Of a DNA stretch of 64,000 bases, positions 40,061 through 49,367 are shown piece after piece. The DNA is from Propioniciclava sinopodophylli (GTDB taxonomy: Bacteria > Actinomycetota > Actinomycetes > Propionibacteriales > Propionibacteriaceae). Both the position numbers and the translations under genes were made by a program. The stretch's first letter is position 1; the number at the start of each line of letters is the position of its first letter. Location: NCBI RefSeq assembly GCF_004324755.1, contig NZ_SDMQ01000007.1, positions 62,001 to 126,000 of the forward strand, read 5' to 3'. Below the pieces are notes generated by a model. The model worked only from the letters and a program-made list of their open reading frames with translations, had not been told where the DNA came from and did no database searches.

Positions 40061-43000
40061 ATGAACCAGATGCTGCACACCTCCACCGACCTCGCCGGGC
40101 TGGCCGAGGCTTTCGTGGCCGCCACCGCGTCGGTCGGCGACCCGTTCGCGCGCCCGCTGGTGCTGGTGCCGGGCGCGGGCGTCCAGCGGTGGCTGAGCCA
40201 GCAAGTGGCCCGGGGCAGCAGTGCGGACGGCGAGGGCGTCAGCGCGGGCTTCGACGTCCACCCGCTGGGGGCACTGGAGTCGCTTCTGGCCGGCGAACTC
40301 CGCGACGACCCGTGGCAGCCCGAGCGTCTGGTCTGGGCGGTGCTGGGCGCCGTCGAGGCGGGGGTGCCCGGCCTGGAGCCGCTGGCCACGCACCTGGCGG
40401 CCAACGACCAGCGCTACGCGAACGCGCTGCGCGTGGCCCGCCTGCTGCGCCGCTACGCCGACCACCGCCCGGCCCTGCTGGCGCGCTGGTCCGCGAATCC
40501 GGTCGAGGGGGCCGAGGCGCTCGGCTTCGACGGCTGGCAGGTGCGGCTCTGGTCGGCACTGCGCGACCGCATCACCGCGCCCGACCCCATCGAGCGGCGC
40601 CGGGCTCTCGCGGCGGCCGTGGCCGACGGAACCGTGCCGGTGCCGTGGCCGGCGGTGCACGTGTTCGCCCCCCGCCGGGCGACCCCGGTGCACCGGTCGC
40701 TGCTGCGCGCGCTCGCCGAGCGGTGCGAGGTCCACGTGTGGCTGCCGACCGCGGGCGGCGCTGACACCGCCAACGCGCTGGCGGACGCGCTGGGCCGCAC
40801 GGGCCGGGAGTGGCACGCTGCCTGGGCCGGGGCCGCCGACGGCCGCGTCGAGCACCCGGGCTCCCCCGTCGCGCCGACAACACTGGGCCGGCTGCAGGCG
40901 GCGATCCACGCGGGCACGCCGGTGCCGGCCCCCGTCACCGACGGCAGCCTGACGATCCACGCCAGCCACGGCCCGGGCCGCCAGGTCGAGGTCCTTCGCG
41001 AGGCGCTGGTCGGGCTGTTCGCCGACGACGCGACCCTCGAGCCGCGCGACGTCGTGGTCGCCTGCCCGGATCCGGACGCCCTGGCCCCGCACCTGGCGGC
41101 CGCGTTCACCGACACCGGGGGCGGAGCCACCCAGGGCTGGCAGCACCCCGCCACCCAGCTGCGCCTGCAGGTCGTCGAGGCGAACGCCGCGGGCGCCAAC
41201 CAGCTGTTCGCGCTGCTGCGCGACGTGCTCACCCTCGGGGCGACCCGGGCGACGAGCACCCAACTGCTGGCGCTGGCGTCCCACCCGTTCGTCGCGCGGC
41301 GGTTCGGCTTCTCCCACGACGACCTGGACCGGCTCGCCGACCTCGTCGGCGCGGCTGCCATCCGCTGGGGCATCAACCCCGAGCACCGCGGCCGTTTCGG
41401 GCTGTCCGACATCCAGCAGAACACGTGGCAGCTCGGCGTCCAACGGCTGCTGCTGGGTGAGGCGCTCAGCGCCGACCACCTCGCCAGCGTCGGCATCGTG
41501 TCCACCGTCGACGACGTGACCTCCACCGACACCGCGCTGGTGGGCGCGCTGGCCGAGCTCGTCAGCCGGACCGCCCGCCTGGTCCGCTCGTTCGCGGTGG
41601 ACGGGTCGGTGGCCGATTGGGTCACCCGGCTGCGGCAGGCCGTCGAGCAGCTGGCCGACGTGCCCTTCGCCGAGGGGTGGCAGCTGGCGCAGGTCTGGGC
41701 GGTGCTGGAGTCCATCGAGGCGCGCGCGGCCGCCTCCGCCGCGCGCCTGGCGCCGTCCGACGCCCTGGCCCTGCTCACCGACGCGTTCGCGGAGCGGGGT
41801 CTGCGGCCGGCGTTCGGCAGCGGCGCCCTCGTGGTGTGCTCACTGGAGGCGCTGGCCCGCGTCCCGCACCGCGTCGTGTGCCTGGTCGGGCTCGACGAGC
41901 GCAGCTTCCCGCGACGTGGCCTGGGCGACGGCGACGACCTGCTCGCGCGCGACCCGGCGCCCGGCGACCCCGACCCGGGGTCCGACGACCGGCAGGCGGT
42001 GCTGGACGCCGTTCTCGCCGCCCGCCAGCACCTCGTCGTGGTCTACCAGGGGCAGTCGACGCTCACGCCCGAGCCGCACCACCCGCCCGCGGGCGTGCAG
42101 GAGCTCATCGAGGCGATCGGGCCCTCGGCGGTCCGGCGGGCGCCGCTGCAGGCGTTCGCGCCGGCCAACTTCGCCGGCGAGCCCTCCTCGTTCGACGCCG
42201 GGGCGCTCCGCGGGGCCCGCGCCCTGGTCGCGCCGCGCGCGCCCCTGCCCGACCGGTGGGCGGTCGGCCACCTGCACCGCACGGAGCCGCTGGCCGAGCT
42301 CGGCGTCGAGCGGCTCGCCGCGCTGCTGCGTCACCCGGGCAAGTTCCTGCTGAAGGAGCGCGCCGACCTGACCCTCGGCGACGACGAGCCGCTGGCCGCG
42401 TCCATCCCGCTGGAGTTGAACGCGCTGGAGTCGTGGAAGGTGGGCGACGCCATGCTGGCCTCGCTGCGCGCCGGCCACCGGCCCGATGCCGTCACCACCG
42501 CGCAGTGGCTGAGCGGCGACCTGCCCCCGCGGCAGCTCGGGGCGGGCACCATCCGTTCCATCGCGGAGAAGGCACAGAGCGTGCACCGCGGATTCCTCAA
42601 GGTCGCCGACGCCCCGCCGCGGATGCAGGTGGTCGACCTGGACGTGGACGGGGTGAGGCTCACGGGCCGGCTCGTCACCCGCGGCGGGCTGCTCGCCGAG
42701 TCGCACTACGGCGCGGTGCGGGCCGACCACCTCGCGGCCGCGTGGGTGCGGATCCTGGCGCTGACCGTCGCCACGGGGCGCCGCACCGACGCCGTGCTCG
42801 TCGGCGGCCGCGGCCCCAGCCGGCTCGCCGCCCCGCCGGTCGAAAGGGCGCACGACTTCCTGGCCGACCTCGTCGAGCTGGCTCGGCACGGCACCGAGCA
42901 GGTGCTCCCCCTGCCCCCGCGCGTCGCCGAGTTCTGGGCCGAGCAGCGCCACCGTGGTCTCGACCCGACGCTGCAGAAGGAACGGCTGGAGAAGCTCTGG

Positions 43001-43165
43001 CAGTGGGATTCGGACGCCGTGTGGCGGCTGTGGTTCCCGCGTGGGACCAACCCGTGGTCGGTGCGCCGCCGCTCCGACGACCCGTGGGGAGTCCCGGGCG
43101 AACAGACGCAGCTCGGGGCGCTGGCCGTCCGGTTCTGGGACCCGATCAGGAGGGCCGCCGCGTGA
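40061..43165 (+). CDS. recC: RecBCD exonuclease V, gamma subunit RecC
   Basis: 1034-residue subunit. In the RecBCD complex RecC channels the split strands and reads Chi. The N-terminal helicase-like fold lacks ATPase motifs, opening with ARPLVLVPGAGVQRWLSQQV. Conserved family segments include NALRVARLLRRYADHRPALL, SLTIHASHGPGRQVEVLREA and CLVGLDERSFPR. The nuclease-like C-terminal fold contains the HPGKFLLKERADLTLGDDEP section. Chi specificity cannot be read by eye. It opens the recC-recB-recD operon. ATG 40061 follows a leaderless -10, with ATG 40070 the next option. Confidence 0.92.
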   Translation: MNQMLHTSTDLAGLAEAFVAATASVGDPFARPLVLVPGAGVQRWLSQQVARGSSADGEGVSAGFDVHPLGALESLLAGELRDDPWQPERLVWAVLGAVEAGVPGLEPLATHLAANDQRYANALRVARLLRRYADHRPALLARWSANPVEGAEALGFDGWQVRLWSALRDRITAPDPIERRRALAAAVADGTVPVPWPAVHVFAPRRATPVHRSLLRALAERCEVHVWLPTAGGADTANALADALGRTGREWHAAWAGAADGRVEHPGSPVAPTTLGRLQAAIHAGTPVPAPVTDGSLTIHASHGPGRQVEVLREALVGLFADDATLEPRDVVVACPDPDALAPHLAAAFTDTGGGATQGWQHPATQLRLQVVEANAAGANQLFALLRDVLTLGATRATSTQLLALASHPFVARRFGFSHDDLDRLADLVGAAAIRWGINPEHRGRFGLSDIQQNTWQLGVQRLLLGEALSADHLASVGIVSTVDDVTSTDTALVGALAELVSRTARLVRSFAVDGSVADWVTRLRQAVEQLADVPFAEGWQLAQVWAVLESIEARAAASAARLAPSDALALLTDAFAERGLRPAFGSGALVVCSLEALARVPHRVVCLVGLDERSFPRRGLGDGDDLLARDPAPGDPDPGSDDRQAVLDAVLAARQHLVVVYQGQSTLTPEPHHPPAGVQELIEAIGPSAVRRAPLQAFAPANFAGEPSSFDAGALRGARALVAPRAPLPDRWAVGHLHRTEPLAELGVERLAALLRHPGKFLLKERADLTLGDDEPLAASIPLELNALESWKVGDAMLASLRAGHRPDAVTTAQWLSGDLPPRQLGAGTIRSIAEKAQSVHRGFLKVADAPPRMQVVDLDVDGVRLTGRLVTRGGLLAESHYGAVRADHLAAAWVRILALTVATGRRTDAVLVGGRGPSRLAAPPVERAHDFLADLVELARHGTEQVLPLPPRVAEFWAEQRHRGLDPTLQKERLEKLWQWDSDAVWRLWFPRGTNPWSVRRRSDDPWGVPGEQTQLGALAVRFWDPIRRAAA

Positions 43166-46100
43166 GGAGCCTCTTCGACCTGACCGCGCCCCTGCCGCGC
43201 GGCACCACGGTGCTCGAGGCCTCGGCCGGCACCGGCAAGACGTTCGCCATCGCCGCCCTGGCCGCCCGCTACATCGCCGAGGGCGTCGCCGGCATCGACG
43301 ACCTGCTGCTCATCACCTTCTCGCGGGCCGCCACTGCCGAGCTCCGGTCCCGCGTCCGCGAGCGCCTGCGCGACACGGCCGACGCGCTGGGGGCCGCGAC
43401 CCACGGCGTCCGGCCGGAGGAAGTGGTGGCCGCCGGCCTGGCCGACGCGCCGCCGGAGGAGGTCGCGCTGCGCCGTGACCGCTTGGCCGACGCGTTCGCC
43501 CGTTTCGACCGCGCGGCGATCATGACCACGCACGAGTTCTGCCACGGCATGCTCGCCGGGCTGGGCGTGCTCGCGCCGCAGACCCCGCAGTCGACGCTCG
43601 TGGAGGACCTGCGTCCGCTCGCCGATGAGGCCGCCGAGGACGTCTACCTGCGCATGTTCGCCGACGCGCCCGAGGGCGCCCCCTTCCCCTTCGGGCGGGT
43701 GTGGGACGCCGACCCCGGCGCCCGCGACATCGCCCGCCAAGCTGTTTTTGAGGTCGCCGACCTCGTGGGCGCGGGTACGCCCGGCACGGCTGGCGTCCGG
43801 GTGGAGTTCGCCGAGGCGGTCCGCGCAGAGGTGGCGAGCCGCAAGCGCGAGCGCCGCCTGTTCTCCTTCGACGACCAGCTCACCCGCCTCGCGGACGCGC
43901 TGTCCGACGAGGGCGGCGGCGAGCAGGCGCGGGCCCGCCTGGCCGCGCGCTTCCCCGTCGTGCTCGTTGATGAGTTCCAGGACACGGACCCGACGCAGTG
44001 GCGGGTGCTGCGCAGCGCGTTCGGCGGCCGCTCCACCCTGGTGCTGATCGGCGACCCCAAGCAGGCCATCTACGGCTTCCGCGGGGGCGACGTGCACACC
44101 TACTCGCTGGCGGTCGAACAGGCCGACGGGCGCACCACCCTCGGCGTGAACCACCGCTCCGACCCCGAGGTGGTGGAGGGCGTCGGCCTGCTGTTCGCCG
44201 GTGTGGAGCTCGGCGAGGCCATTGTCGCGCCGCCCGTGGCACACCGCCACGAGCCGCGCCTGGTCGGCGAGCCCGGCACTGCCTGGGAGCGGGGCGTGCA
44301 GGTGCGGGCGCTGGAATCGGACAAAGCCGTCCACCCGGCCACCGCCCGCCGCGCCATCACCACCGACCTCGTCGGCCTCGTGGGCGGGCTCCTCGCCCCC
44401 TCATCCCCACTGCGCGCCCACGACCGTGCGCTGCGCCCCTCCGACATCGCCGTGCTGGTGCGCACCAACGACCGCGGCCAGGAGCTCGCGGCCGCGCTGC
44501 GTGCCGCCGGCCTGCCCGCCACGTTCAACGGCACGAACAGCGTCCTGGCCTCGGACGCCGCGGCCGACTGGCTCACCCTGCTGCGCGCCCTCGACCAGCC
44601 CCGCCGCCCCTACCTGCAGCGGGCGCTGCTGACCGACTTCGTGGGCGCGACGGTCCGAGACCTGGCGCTGGCGGACGCCGACCAGCACGGCGCGTGGTCG
44701 CTGCGCATCCACACGTGGGCGCGGGTACTGGAGCGCTCGGGGATCCCGGCCCTGTTCGCCGCCTTCGACGCCGACGCCGACTTCCGTGCCCGGCTGCTGT
44801 CGCGGCCCGACGGCGAGCGCCTCGTGACCGACCACCGCCACATCGCCGAGCTGCTGCACCAGCACCACATGCGCAGCCGTGCCGGCCGCGCACGCGACCT
44901 CGCCACCTGGCTGGTGGCCGAGCGCGACGGCGGCGGGGGCGGCAGCGACACCACGCGCCGCCGCGACACCGACGCCGACGCCGTGCAGGTGATGACGATC
45001 CACCGGGCCAAAGGGCTCCAGTGGCCGGTCGTCCTGCTGCCAGAGGTGGGGCACCAGCGCGAGGCGGAGGTCGACACCGGGCGCCTGTTGGTGCTGCCCG
45101 CCGGCGACTCGCGCATCCTCGATGTGGCCGGGCGCCGCAGCCCCGCCCGCGCCGACCGGTGGCGGCGCTGGCAGCAGGAGGACGCCGACGAGGCCCTGCG
45201 CGCCCTCTACGTCGGGCTCACCCGCGCGCAGTCCCGGGTGGTCGCCTGGTGGGCCCACCACTGGGACGCGGCGGCCTCGCCGCTGCACCGGCTCCTGCAC
45301 GCGCCCCACGACCCGGCGCACCCGCGGCGTCCGGCCCTGAGCTACCCCACCACCGACCTGACCGCCGGTGGGTCGCCGCTCCATCTCGGCTGGCTGGCGG
45401 GCTCGCAGGTCGCGTGCGTGTCAGCCGGCGAACCCGTGCCGGCGCCGTCCGCTCCGGCAGCACCCGTGGAGGCGCCGACCCTGTCGGTGCGCCCGTGGGT
45501 CCGCTCCGTCGACCGGGCGTGGCGCCGGACGTCCTACTCCGGCCTCACCGCGGCCGCGCACGACTTCGCTGCCCTGGCCGACTCGATGATCGCCGACGAG
45601 CTCGTGGACGACCTGGCGGTCGATGCCGACCCGGCGTGGTCGGTGCCCTCGCCGATGGCCGACCTGCCCGCCGGCGCGGCATTCGGCACCTTGGTGCACG
45701 CGGTGTACGAGTACACCGACGCCACGGGGGACGCGTGGCGCCCGGCTCTGGCCGAGGCCGTTCGGGCGGCCCTGCGCCGCTGGCCGATCACGGGCGTGGC
45801 CCCCGACGCCCTCGCGGTCGCGCTGGAGCCGAGCTTCACCACGCCGCTGGGCCCGCTCGCCCCCGGGCGCACGCTGCGGTCGTTCGGCCACGCCGACCAC
45901 CTCGCCGAGATGGACTTCGAGTTCGCGCTCGACCACCCCGACGCGACGCTGGCCGACGTGGCCCGCCTCCTGGCCGATCACCTGCCCGCCAGCGACCCAC
46001 TGGCCGACTACCCGGCACGGCTCGACCACCCCGGCCTGGGCGACCAGACGCTCCGTGGCTTCCTCACCGGGTCCATCGACTCGGTCCTGCGGATGCGCAC

Positions 46101-46461
46101 GGGCTGTGCCACCGACGGCTTCCTGGTGGTCGACTACAAGACCAACCGCCTCGCGCCGCCCGACGAGCCCCTGACCTTGGGCCACTACACGACCCGGGCC
46201 ATGGCCGAGGCGATGATGGCCAGCCACTACCCGCTGCAGGCGTTGCTGTACTGCGTCGCCCTGCACCGGTTCCTGAGGCTGCGCATGGCCGGCTACGACC
46301 CCGGGCGCCACCTGGGGGGGGTCCTCTACCTGTTCGTCCGCGGCATGGCGGGGCCGGACACCCCCGTCGTCGACGGGCAACCCCTCGGCGTGTTCGCCTG
46401 GAAGCCGCCCGCCGCGCTGGTCGTCGCGGTGTCCCGCCTGCTCGCCGGAGGTGCCGCATGA
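43162..46461 (+). CDS. recB: RecBCD exonuclease V, beta subunit RecB
   Basis: 1099-residue helicase-nuclease. Walker A ASAGTGKTF is at residues 21-29, motif II VDEFQDTDPTQW near 270, motif III GDPKQAIYGFRGGD, and motifs V-VI in VMTIHRAKGLQWPVV and YVGLTRAQSRVV. The C-terminal RecB nuclease domain has H (GTLVHAVYEY), D (TGSIDSVLRM) and the D-Y-K core VVDYKTNRL near 990. All catalytic positions look intact. GTG 43162 overlaps the recC stop as GTGA. Coupled to recD by ATGA. Confidence 0.93.
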   Translation: MRSLFDLTAPLPRGTTVLEASAGTGKTFAIAALAARYIAEGVAGIDDLLLITFSRAATAELRSRVRERLRDTADALGAATHGVRPEEVVAAGLADAPPEEVALRRDRLADAFARFDRAAIMTTHEFCHGMLAGLGVLAPQTPQSTLVEDLRPLADEAAEDVYLRMFADAPEGAPFPFGRVWDADPGARDIARQAVFEVADLVGAGTPGTAGVRVEFAEAVRAEVASRKRERRLFSFDDQLTRLADALSDEGGGEQARARLAARFPVVLVDEFQDTDPTQWRVLRSAFGGRSTLVLIGDPKQAIYGFRGGDVHTYSLAVEQADGRTTLGVNHRSDPEVVEGVGLLFAGVELGEAIVAPPVAHRHEPRLVGEPGTAWERGVQVRALESDKAVHPATARRAITTDLVGLVGGLLAPSSPLRAHDRALRPSDIAVLVRTNDRGQELAAALRAAGLPATFNGTNSVLASDAAADWLTLLRALDQPRRPYLQRALLTDFVGATVRDLALADADQHGAWSLRIHTWARVLERSGIPALFAAFDADADFRARLLSRPDGERLVTDHRHIAELLHQHHMRSRAGRARDLATWLVAERDGGGGGSDTTRRRDTDADAVQVMTIHRAKGLQWPVVLLPEVGHQREAEVDTGRLLVLPAGDSRILDVAGRRSPARADRWRRWQQEDADEALRALYVGLTRAQSRVVAWWAHHWDAAASPLHRLLHAPHDPAHPRRPALSYPTTDLTAGGSPLHLGWLAGSQVACVSAGEPVPAPSAPAAPVEAPTLSVRPWVRSVDRAWRRTSYSGLTAAAHDFAALADSMIADELVDDLAVDADPAWSVPSPMADLPAGAAFGTLVHAVYEYTDATGDAWRPALAEAVRAALRRWPITGVAPDALAVALEPSFTTPLGPLAPGRTLRSFGHADHLAEMDFEFALDHPDATLADVARLLADHLPASDPLADYPARLDHPGLGDQTLRGFLTGSIDSVLRMRTGCATDGFLVVDYKTNRLAPPDEPLTLGHYTTRAMAEAMMASHYPLQALLYCVALHRFLRLRMAGYDPGRHLGGVLYLFVRGMAGPDTPVVDGQPLGVFAWKPPAALVVAVSRLLAGGAA

Positions 46462-48116
46462 CCGACGCACACGTGGCCGTCAGCGCCACCGGCCCGCTGG
46501 CCGATTTCAACCTGGCCGGCGCCCTGACGTGGGCCGACATCCACCCCGCCCAGCAGTTGGGCCACCTGTTCGGCGAGAAGGACCCGCGCGTCCAACTGGC
46601 CCTCGCCCTCACCGTGCGCGCCCTCCGCTCGGGCTCGATCTGCCTCGAGCTGGACCGGCTACGCGAACTCGACCTCGGCGAGGAGGCGGTCTCGATCCCA
46701 GCCGACTGGTGGCCCGAGCAAGCCGGCTGGCTGGACGCGCTGCGCTCCAGCCCCGCTGTCACCGTCGGCGACCAGGGGGCCGGCGACCGCCCGTTGCGGC
46801 TGGTCGACGACGCCCTCTACCTGGAACGTCACTTCGCCGACCAGGAGGCCGTCCGCAAGGCGCTGCTGGCGCGGCTGGCCACGGCGCCGGCGACCGGGAC
46901 GCCCGAGGGGCAGGACGCCGCCGTCGACCTCGCCCTGACCAGCCCCGTCACCGTGATCGCGGGCGGTCCGGGCGTGGGCAAGACGTACACGATCCGGCGC
47001 ATCATCGAGCGGCTGCGCACCGACCAGCCGGACGCCCTCATCGCGCTCGCCGCCCCCACGGGCAAAGCCGCCGCCCGCATGACCGAGTCGCTCGGCGACG
47101 GGTCGCTGACCGCGTTGACGCTGCACGCGCTGCTGGGTTGGAAGCCCGGCTCGCGCAACCGGTTCCTGCACGACGCCGAGCGCCCGCTGCCGCACGACGT
47201 GGTGATCGTGGATGAGATGTCCATGGTGTCGATGGTGCTGATGAACCGGCTGCTGGCCGCGCTCAAGCCCTCGGCGCGGCTGGTGATGGTGGGCGACCCC
47301 GACCAGCTCAGCTCCGTGGACGCGGGCAGCGTGCTGGCCGACATCACGCGCGCCCCGGCGACGACGGGCGTCGTGGCCCGCCTGACCCGCAACTACCGCT
47401 TCGCCGGCGCCATCGCGACGCTCGCCACGGCCGTCCGCGATGGCGACGCCGAGGGGGCGCTGGCGGTGCTCGCGGGGCCGGACGCCGGCGTCCGGCTGGC
47501 GGGGGTGCCGGAGGGCTCCCCGGCACTGCGGGAGCGGGTGGTGTCAGCGGGCGCCGCGGTGTTCGAGGCGGCGTCCGACCACCGACCCGCCGACGCGCTC
47601 GCCGCGCTGGAGCAGCACCGCCTGCTGTGCGGGCACCGGCGGGGCCCTTTCGGGGTTACCCACTGGACGCGGCAGGTGCAGAACTGGCTGCTGGCGGACG
47701 TACCCGGCTACTCCGTGGAGGGCGAGTTCCACACCGGGCGCCCGGTCATGGTGACGGCGAACCGCACCGAGTTCGGCCTCTACAACGGCGACACGGGCGT
47801 CATCCTGCACGACGGCGACCGCCCCCGGGCGTGGTTCTCCTCAGGCGGCGGGCTCGCGTCGTGGTCGCCCTTCCTGCTGGACGGCCTGGCGAGCGTGCAC
47901 GCGATGACCGTCCACAAGGCCCAGGGAAGCCAGTTCTCCCACGTCAGCGTGGTGCTGCCGCCGCCCGGTTCGCCCCTGCTGACGCGCGAACTGCTGTACA
48001 CGGCGGTGTCCCGTGCCCGTGACAGTGTGCTGCTGCTGGGCGACGAGGAGGCGGTGGTCGAGGCGATCACCCACCCGGCCCGGCGGATGAGCGGGCTGGC
48101 CCGCCGCCTGGGCTGA
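46458..48116 (+). CDS. recD: RecBCD exonuclease V, alpha subunit RecD
   Basis: 552-residue 5'-to-3' SF1B helicase. The N-terminal domain (QQLGHLFGEKDPRVQLALAL) contacts RecB/RecC. Walker A GGPGVGKTYT is near residue 170, motif II VIVDEMSMVS, then GDPDQLSSVDAGSVL and the C-terminal MTVHKAQGSQFSHV and YTAVSRARDSVLLLG. Normal length (E. coli 608, shorter in actinobacteria). ATG 46458 overlaps the recB stop. It is the last gene of the operon. carD follows with its own promoter 60 nt later. Confidence 0.93.
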   Translation: MTDAHVAVSATGPLADFNLAGALTWADIHPAQQLGHLFGEKDPRVQLALALTVRALRSGSICLELDRLRELDLGEEAVSIPADWWPEQAGWLDALRSSPAVTVGDQGAGDRPLRLVDDALYLERHFADQEAVRKALLARLATAPATGTPEGQDAAVDLALTSPVTVIAGGPGVGKTYTIRRIIERLRTDQPDALIALAAPTGKAAARMTESLGDGSLTALTLHALLGWKPGSRNRFLHDAERPLPHDVVIVDEMSMVSMVLMNRLLAALKPSARLVMVGDPDQLSSVDAGSVLADITRAPATTGVVARLTRNYRFAGAIATLATAVRDGDAEGALAVLAGPDAGVRLAGVPEGSPALRERVVSAGAAVFEAASDHRPADALAALEQHRLLCGHRRGPFGVTHWTRQVQNWLLADVPGYSVEGEFHTGRPVMVTANRTEFGLYNGDTGVILHDGDRPRAWFSSGGGLASWSPFLLDGLASVHAMTVHKAQGSQFSHVSVVLPPPGSPLLTRELLYTAVSRARDSVLLLGDEEAVVEAITHPARRMSGLARRLG

Positions 48117-48179
48117 TGGGTGAGCGGCTCTGACTGGGGGTTTTGCCGCACACCGTGGCCAGTGGCGCGGTTTGTTCGA

Positions 48180-48185
48180 TACAAT
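48180..48185 (+). promoter_or_regulatory. -10 box of the CarD gene
   Basis: TACAAT, about 35 nt before GTG 48221. No good -35 lies 16-18 nt upstream. A leader with GAGAGGAAA is predicted. Confidence 0.5.
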
Positions 48186-48220
48186 GGATGTCAATCGAAC
48201 GACGACGTGAGAGGAAATCG

Positions 48221-48748
48221 GTGCAGTTCACCATCGGTCAGACCGTTATCCACCCCCACCATGGGCCCGCCACCGTGCGCGGCTTCGCCAGCCGGATCTT
48301 GAAGGGGCGGGTGATCGACTACGTCGACCTCGAGGTGCTGGCCACCGCGATGTCCGTGAGCGTGCCCCTGGCCAGCCTCGCCGACGTGGGCATCCGGAAG
48401 GTGGCCTGCCCCGCCCAGATCGCCGAGCTGACCGCCGTCCTGTGCGCCGACTCCCCGCCCGCCGAGAACCAGTGGTCCCGCCGTGTGAAGGGCCAGCGCA
48501 TCGAGATCGCGACCGGTGACCCCCTGCGCATCGCTGCGGTCGTCCGCGACCTGATCCGCCGCCGGGAGGAGCGCGGGCTCTCCATGGCCGAGAAGGAGAT
48601 GCTGACCGAGGGCGCCCAGCCGTTGGTCGCCGAGGTGGCCCTCTCCGTCGACACCACCGAGGAGGACGCGCTCGCGGTCCTCGAGGCCCTCGTCACCGAG
48701 CGAAGCAACGAGGCTTTGCGCCGCCGCGGCCTCCTCGCCCGCGCCTGA
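48221..48748 (+). CDS. carD: CarD/CdnL-family RNA polymerase-binding regulator
   Basis: 175 residues. The N-terminal Tudor-like RNAP-interaction domain opens VQFTIGQTVIHPHHGPATV, and the helical DNA-binding domain has NQWSRRVKGQRIEIATGD and AAVVRDLIRRREERGLSMAE. Mycobacterial CarD (162 residues) binds the polymerase beta lobe and stabilises open complexes at rRNA and stress promoters. The N-terminal domain here (DYVDLEVLATAMSVSVPLAS) is more divergent than the C-terminal one, so a second CarD copy elsewhere is possible. GTG 48221 follows GAGAGGAAA. The stop is 2 nt from that of a convergent gene. Confidence 0.85.
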   Translation: MQFTIGQTVIHPHHGPATVRGFASRILKGRVIDYVDLEVLATAMSVSVPLASLADVGIRKVACPAQIAELTAVLCADSPPAENQWSRRVKGQRIEIATGDPLRIAAVVRDLIRRREERGLSMAEKEMLTEGAQPLVAEVALSVDTTEEDALAVLEALVTERSNEALRRRGLLARA

Positions 48749-48750
48749 CG

Positions 48751-49164
48751 TCAGTCGGACAGCCGTGCGGCGAGGCGCTGCACGGTGGGCCAACTGCGCG
48801 TGGTCGTCGCTTTCCCGTAGGCCCGTTCCAGCCACGCCATGAATCCCCCGGTCCGCCCGGGTTCGGAGTTGTCGGTCACCGTGAGCAGGACGCCGTGCGC
48901 CCGGTCGAAGCCGACGACGTCCGTGAGATGGAGCTGGGGCGGTTCCGGTGGCGGGTTCGCGACGGACGCCGCGTCCTTGACGAACGTGGCGGTCAGGTAG
49001 GTGCCCTTGCCGTGGGTGAGCCCCGGGAAGGGGTCCGTTGCGGCCAGCGACCCCATCGACCCGGCGGCCCGGACGATCGCCCCGCGCAAGTGCGCGTTGG
49101 ACATGTTCTTCCCGCTCGGCGCGATCCCACGGAGCAGCGCCACGTACCGGTGTCCCTGTGCCAC
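48751..49164 (-). CDS. DUF1697-like protein, shortened
   Basis: 137 residues. Both ends match DUF1697: the start HRYVALLRGIAPSGKNMSNA (family RYVALLRGINVGG-type) and the end YGKATTTRSWPTVQRLAARL. The usual YIQSGNVVF middle is missing and replaced by ATDPFPGLTHGKGTYLTATF, so it is about 40 residues shorter than typical. It may be a divergent branch or a product of internal deletion. Starts at GTG 49164, facing the 22-bp repeat region. Function of the family is unknown. Confidence 0.6.
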   Translation of the reverse strand: MAQGHRYVALLRGIAPSGKNMSNAHLRGAIVRAAGSMGSLAATDPFPGLTHGKGTYLTATFVKDAASVANPPPEPPQLHLTDVVGFDRAHGVLLTVTDNSEPGRTGGFMAWLERAYGKATTTRSWPTVQRLAARLSD

Positions 49165-49204
49165 GCCCCCAGCCTCCCACGTTCGCGCGCCGCGGCGCCG
49201 TACA

Positions 49205-49262
49205 CCGCCGAGGGCTTGCCTTCACACCGCCGAGGGCTTGCCTTCACACCGCCGAGGGCTTG
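49205..49262. repeat. 22-bp tandem array (array 3)
   Basis: Three copies of the 14-bp core CCGCCGAGGGCTTG start at 49205, 49227 and 49249 and are separated by the 8-bp spacer CCTTCACA. Core and 22-bp period are identical to array 1 at 1291-1400, 48 kb away, but the spacer is different. Located between the DUF1697-like gene and array 4. Confidence 0.9.
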
Positions 49263-49301
49263 TCCCCGGGCCCTTGAGGTGCGAGCCAAGCGAGCCTCGA
49301 A

Positions 49302-49359
49302 GGGCTCTCGGCGCACAAACCAGGGGCTCTCGGCGCACAAACCCGGGGCTCTCGGCGCA
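49302..49359. repeat. 22-bp tandem array with different core (array 4)
   Basis: Three copies of GGGCTCTCGGCGCA start at 49302, 49324 and 49346, again with a 22-bp period and an 8-bp spacer (CAAACCAG, then CAAACCCG). It lies between array 3 and the stop codon of the UvrA-like gene. The period equals that of the other arrays although the core differs (GAGAGCCC versus CAAGCCCTC when read on the other strand). Confidence 0.85.
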
Positions 49360-49367
49360 GGGGGCGG

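Noticed and set aside
41617-48116. Very long plus-strand frames overlapping recC/recB/recD (start 41617 and 43998)
   Set aside because: Only the parts after 43162 and 46458 carry RecB and RecD motifs; the upstream extensions are Arg/Ala/Pro-rich out-of-frame readings of the preceding genes.
49205-49359. CRISPR-like arrays
   Set aside because: Units are only 22 bp, with a 14-bp core and nearly constant 8-bp spacers; there are no unique spacers, leader or cas genes.
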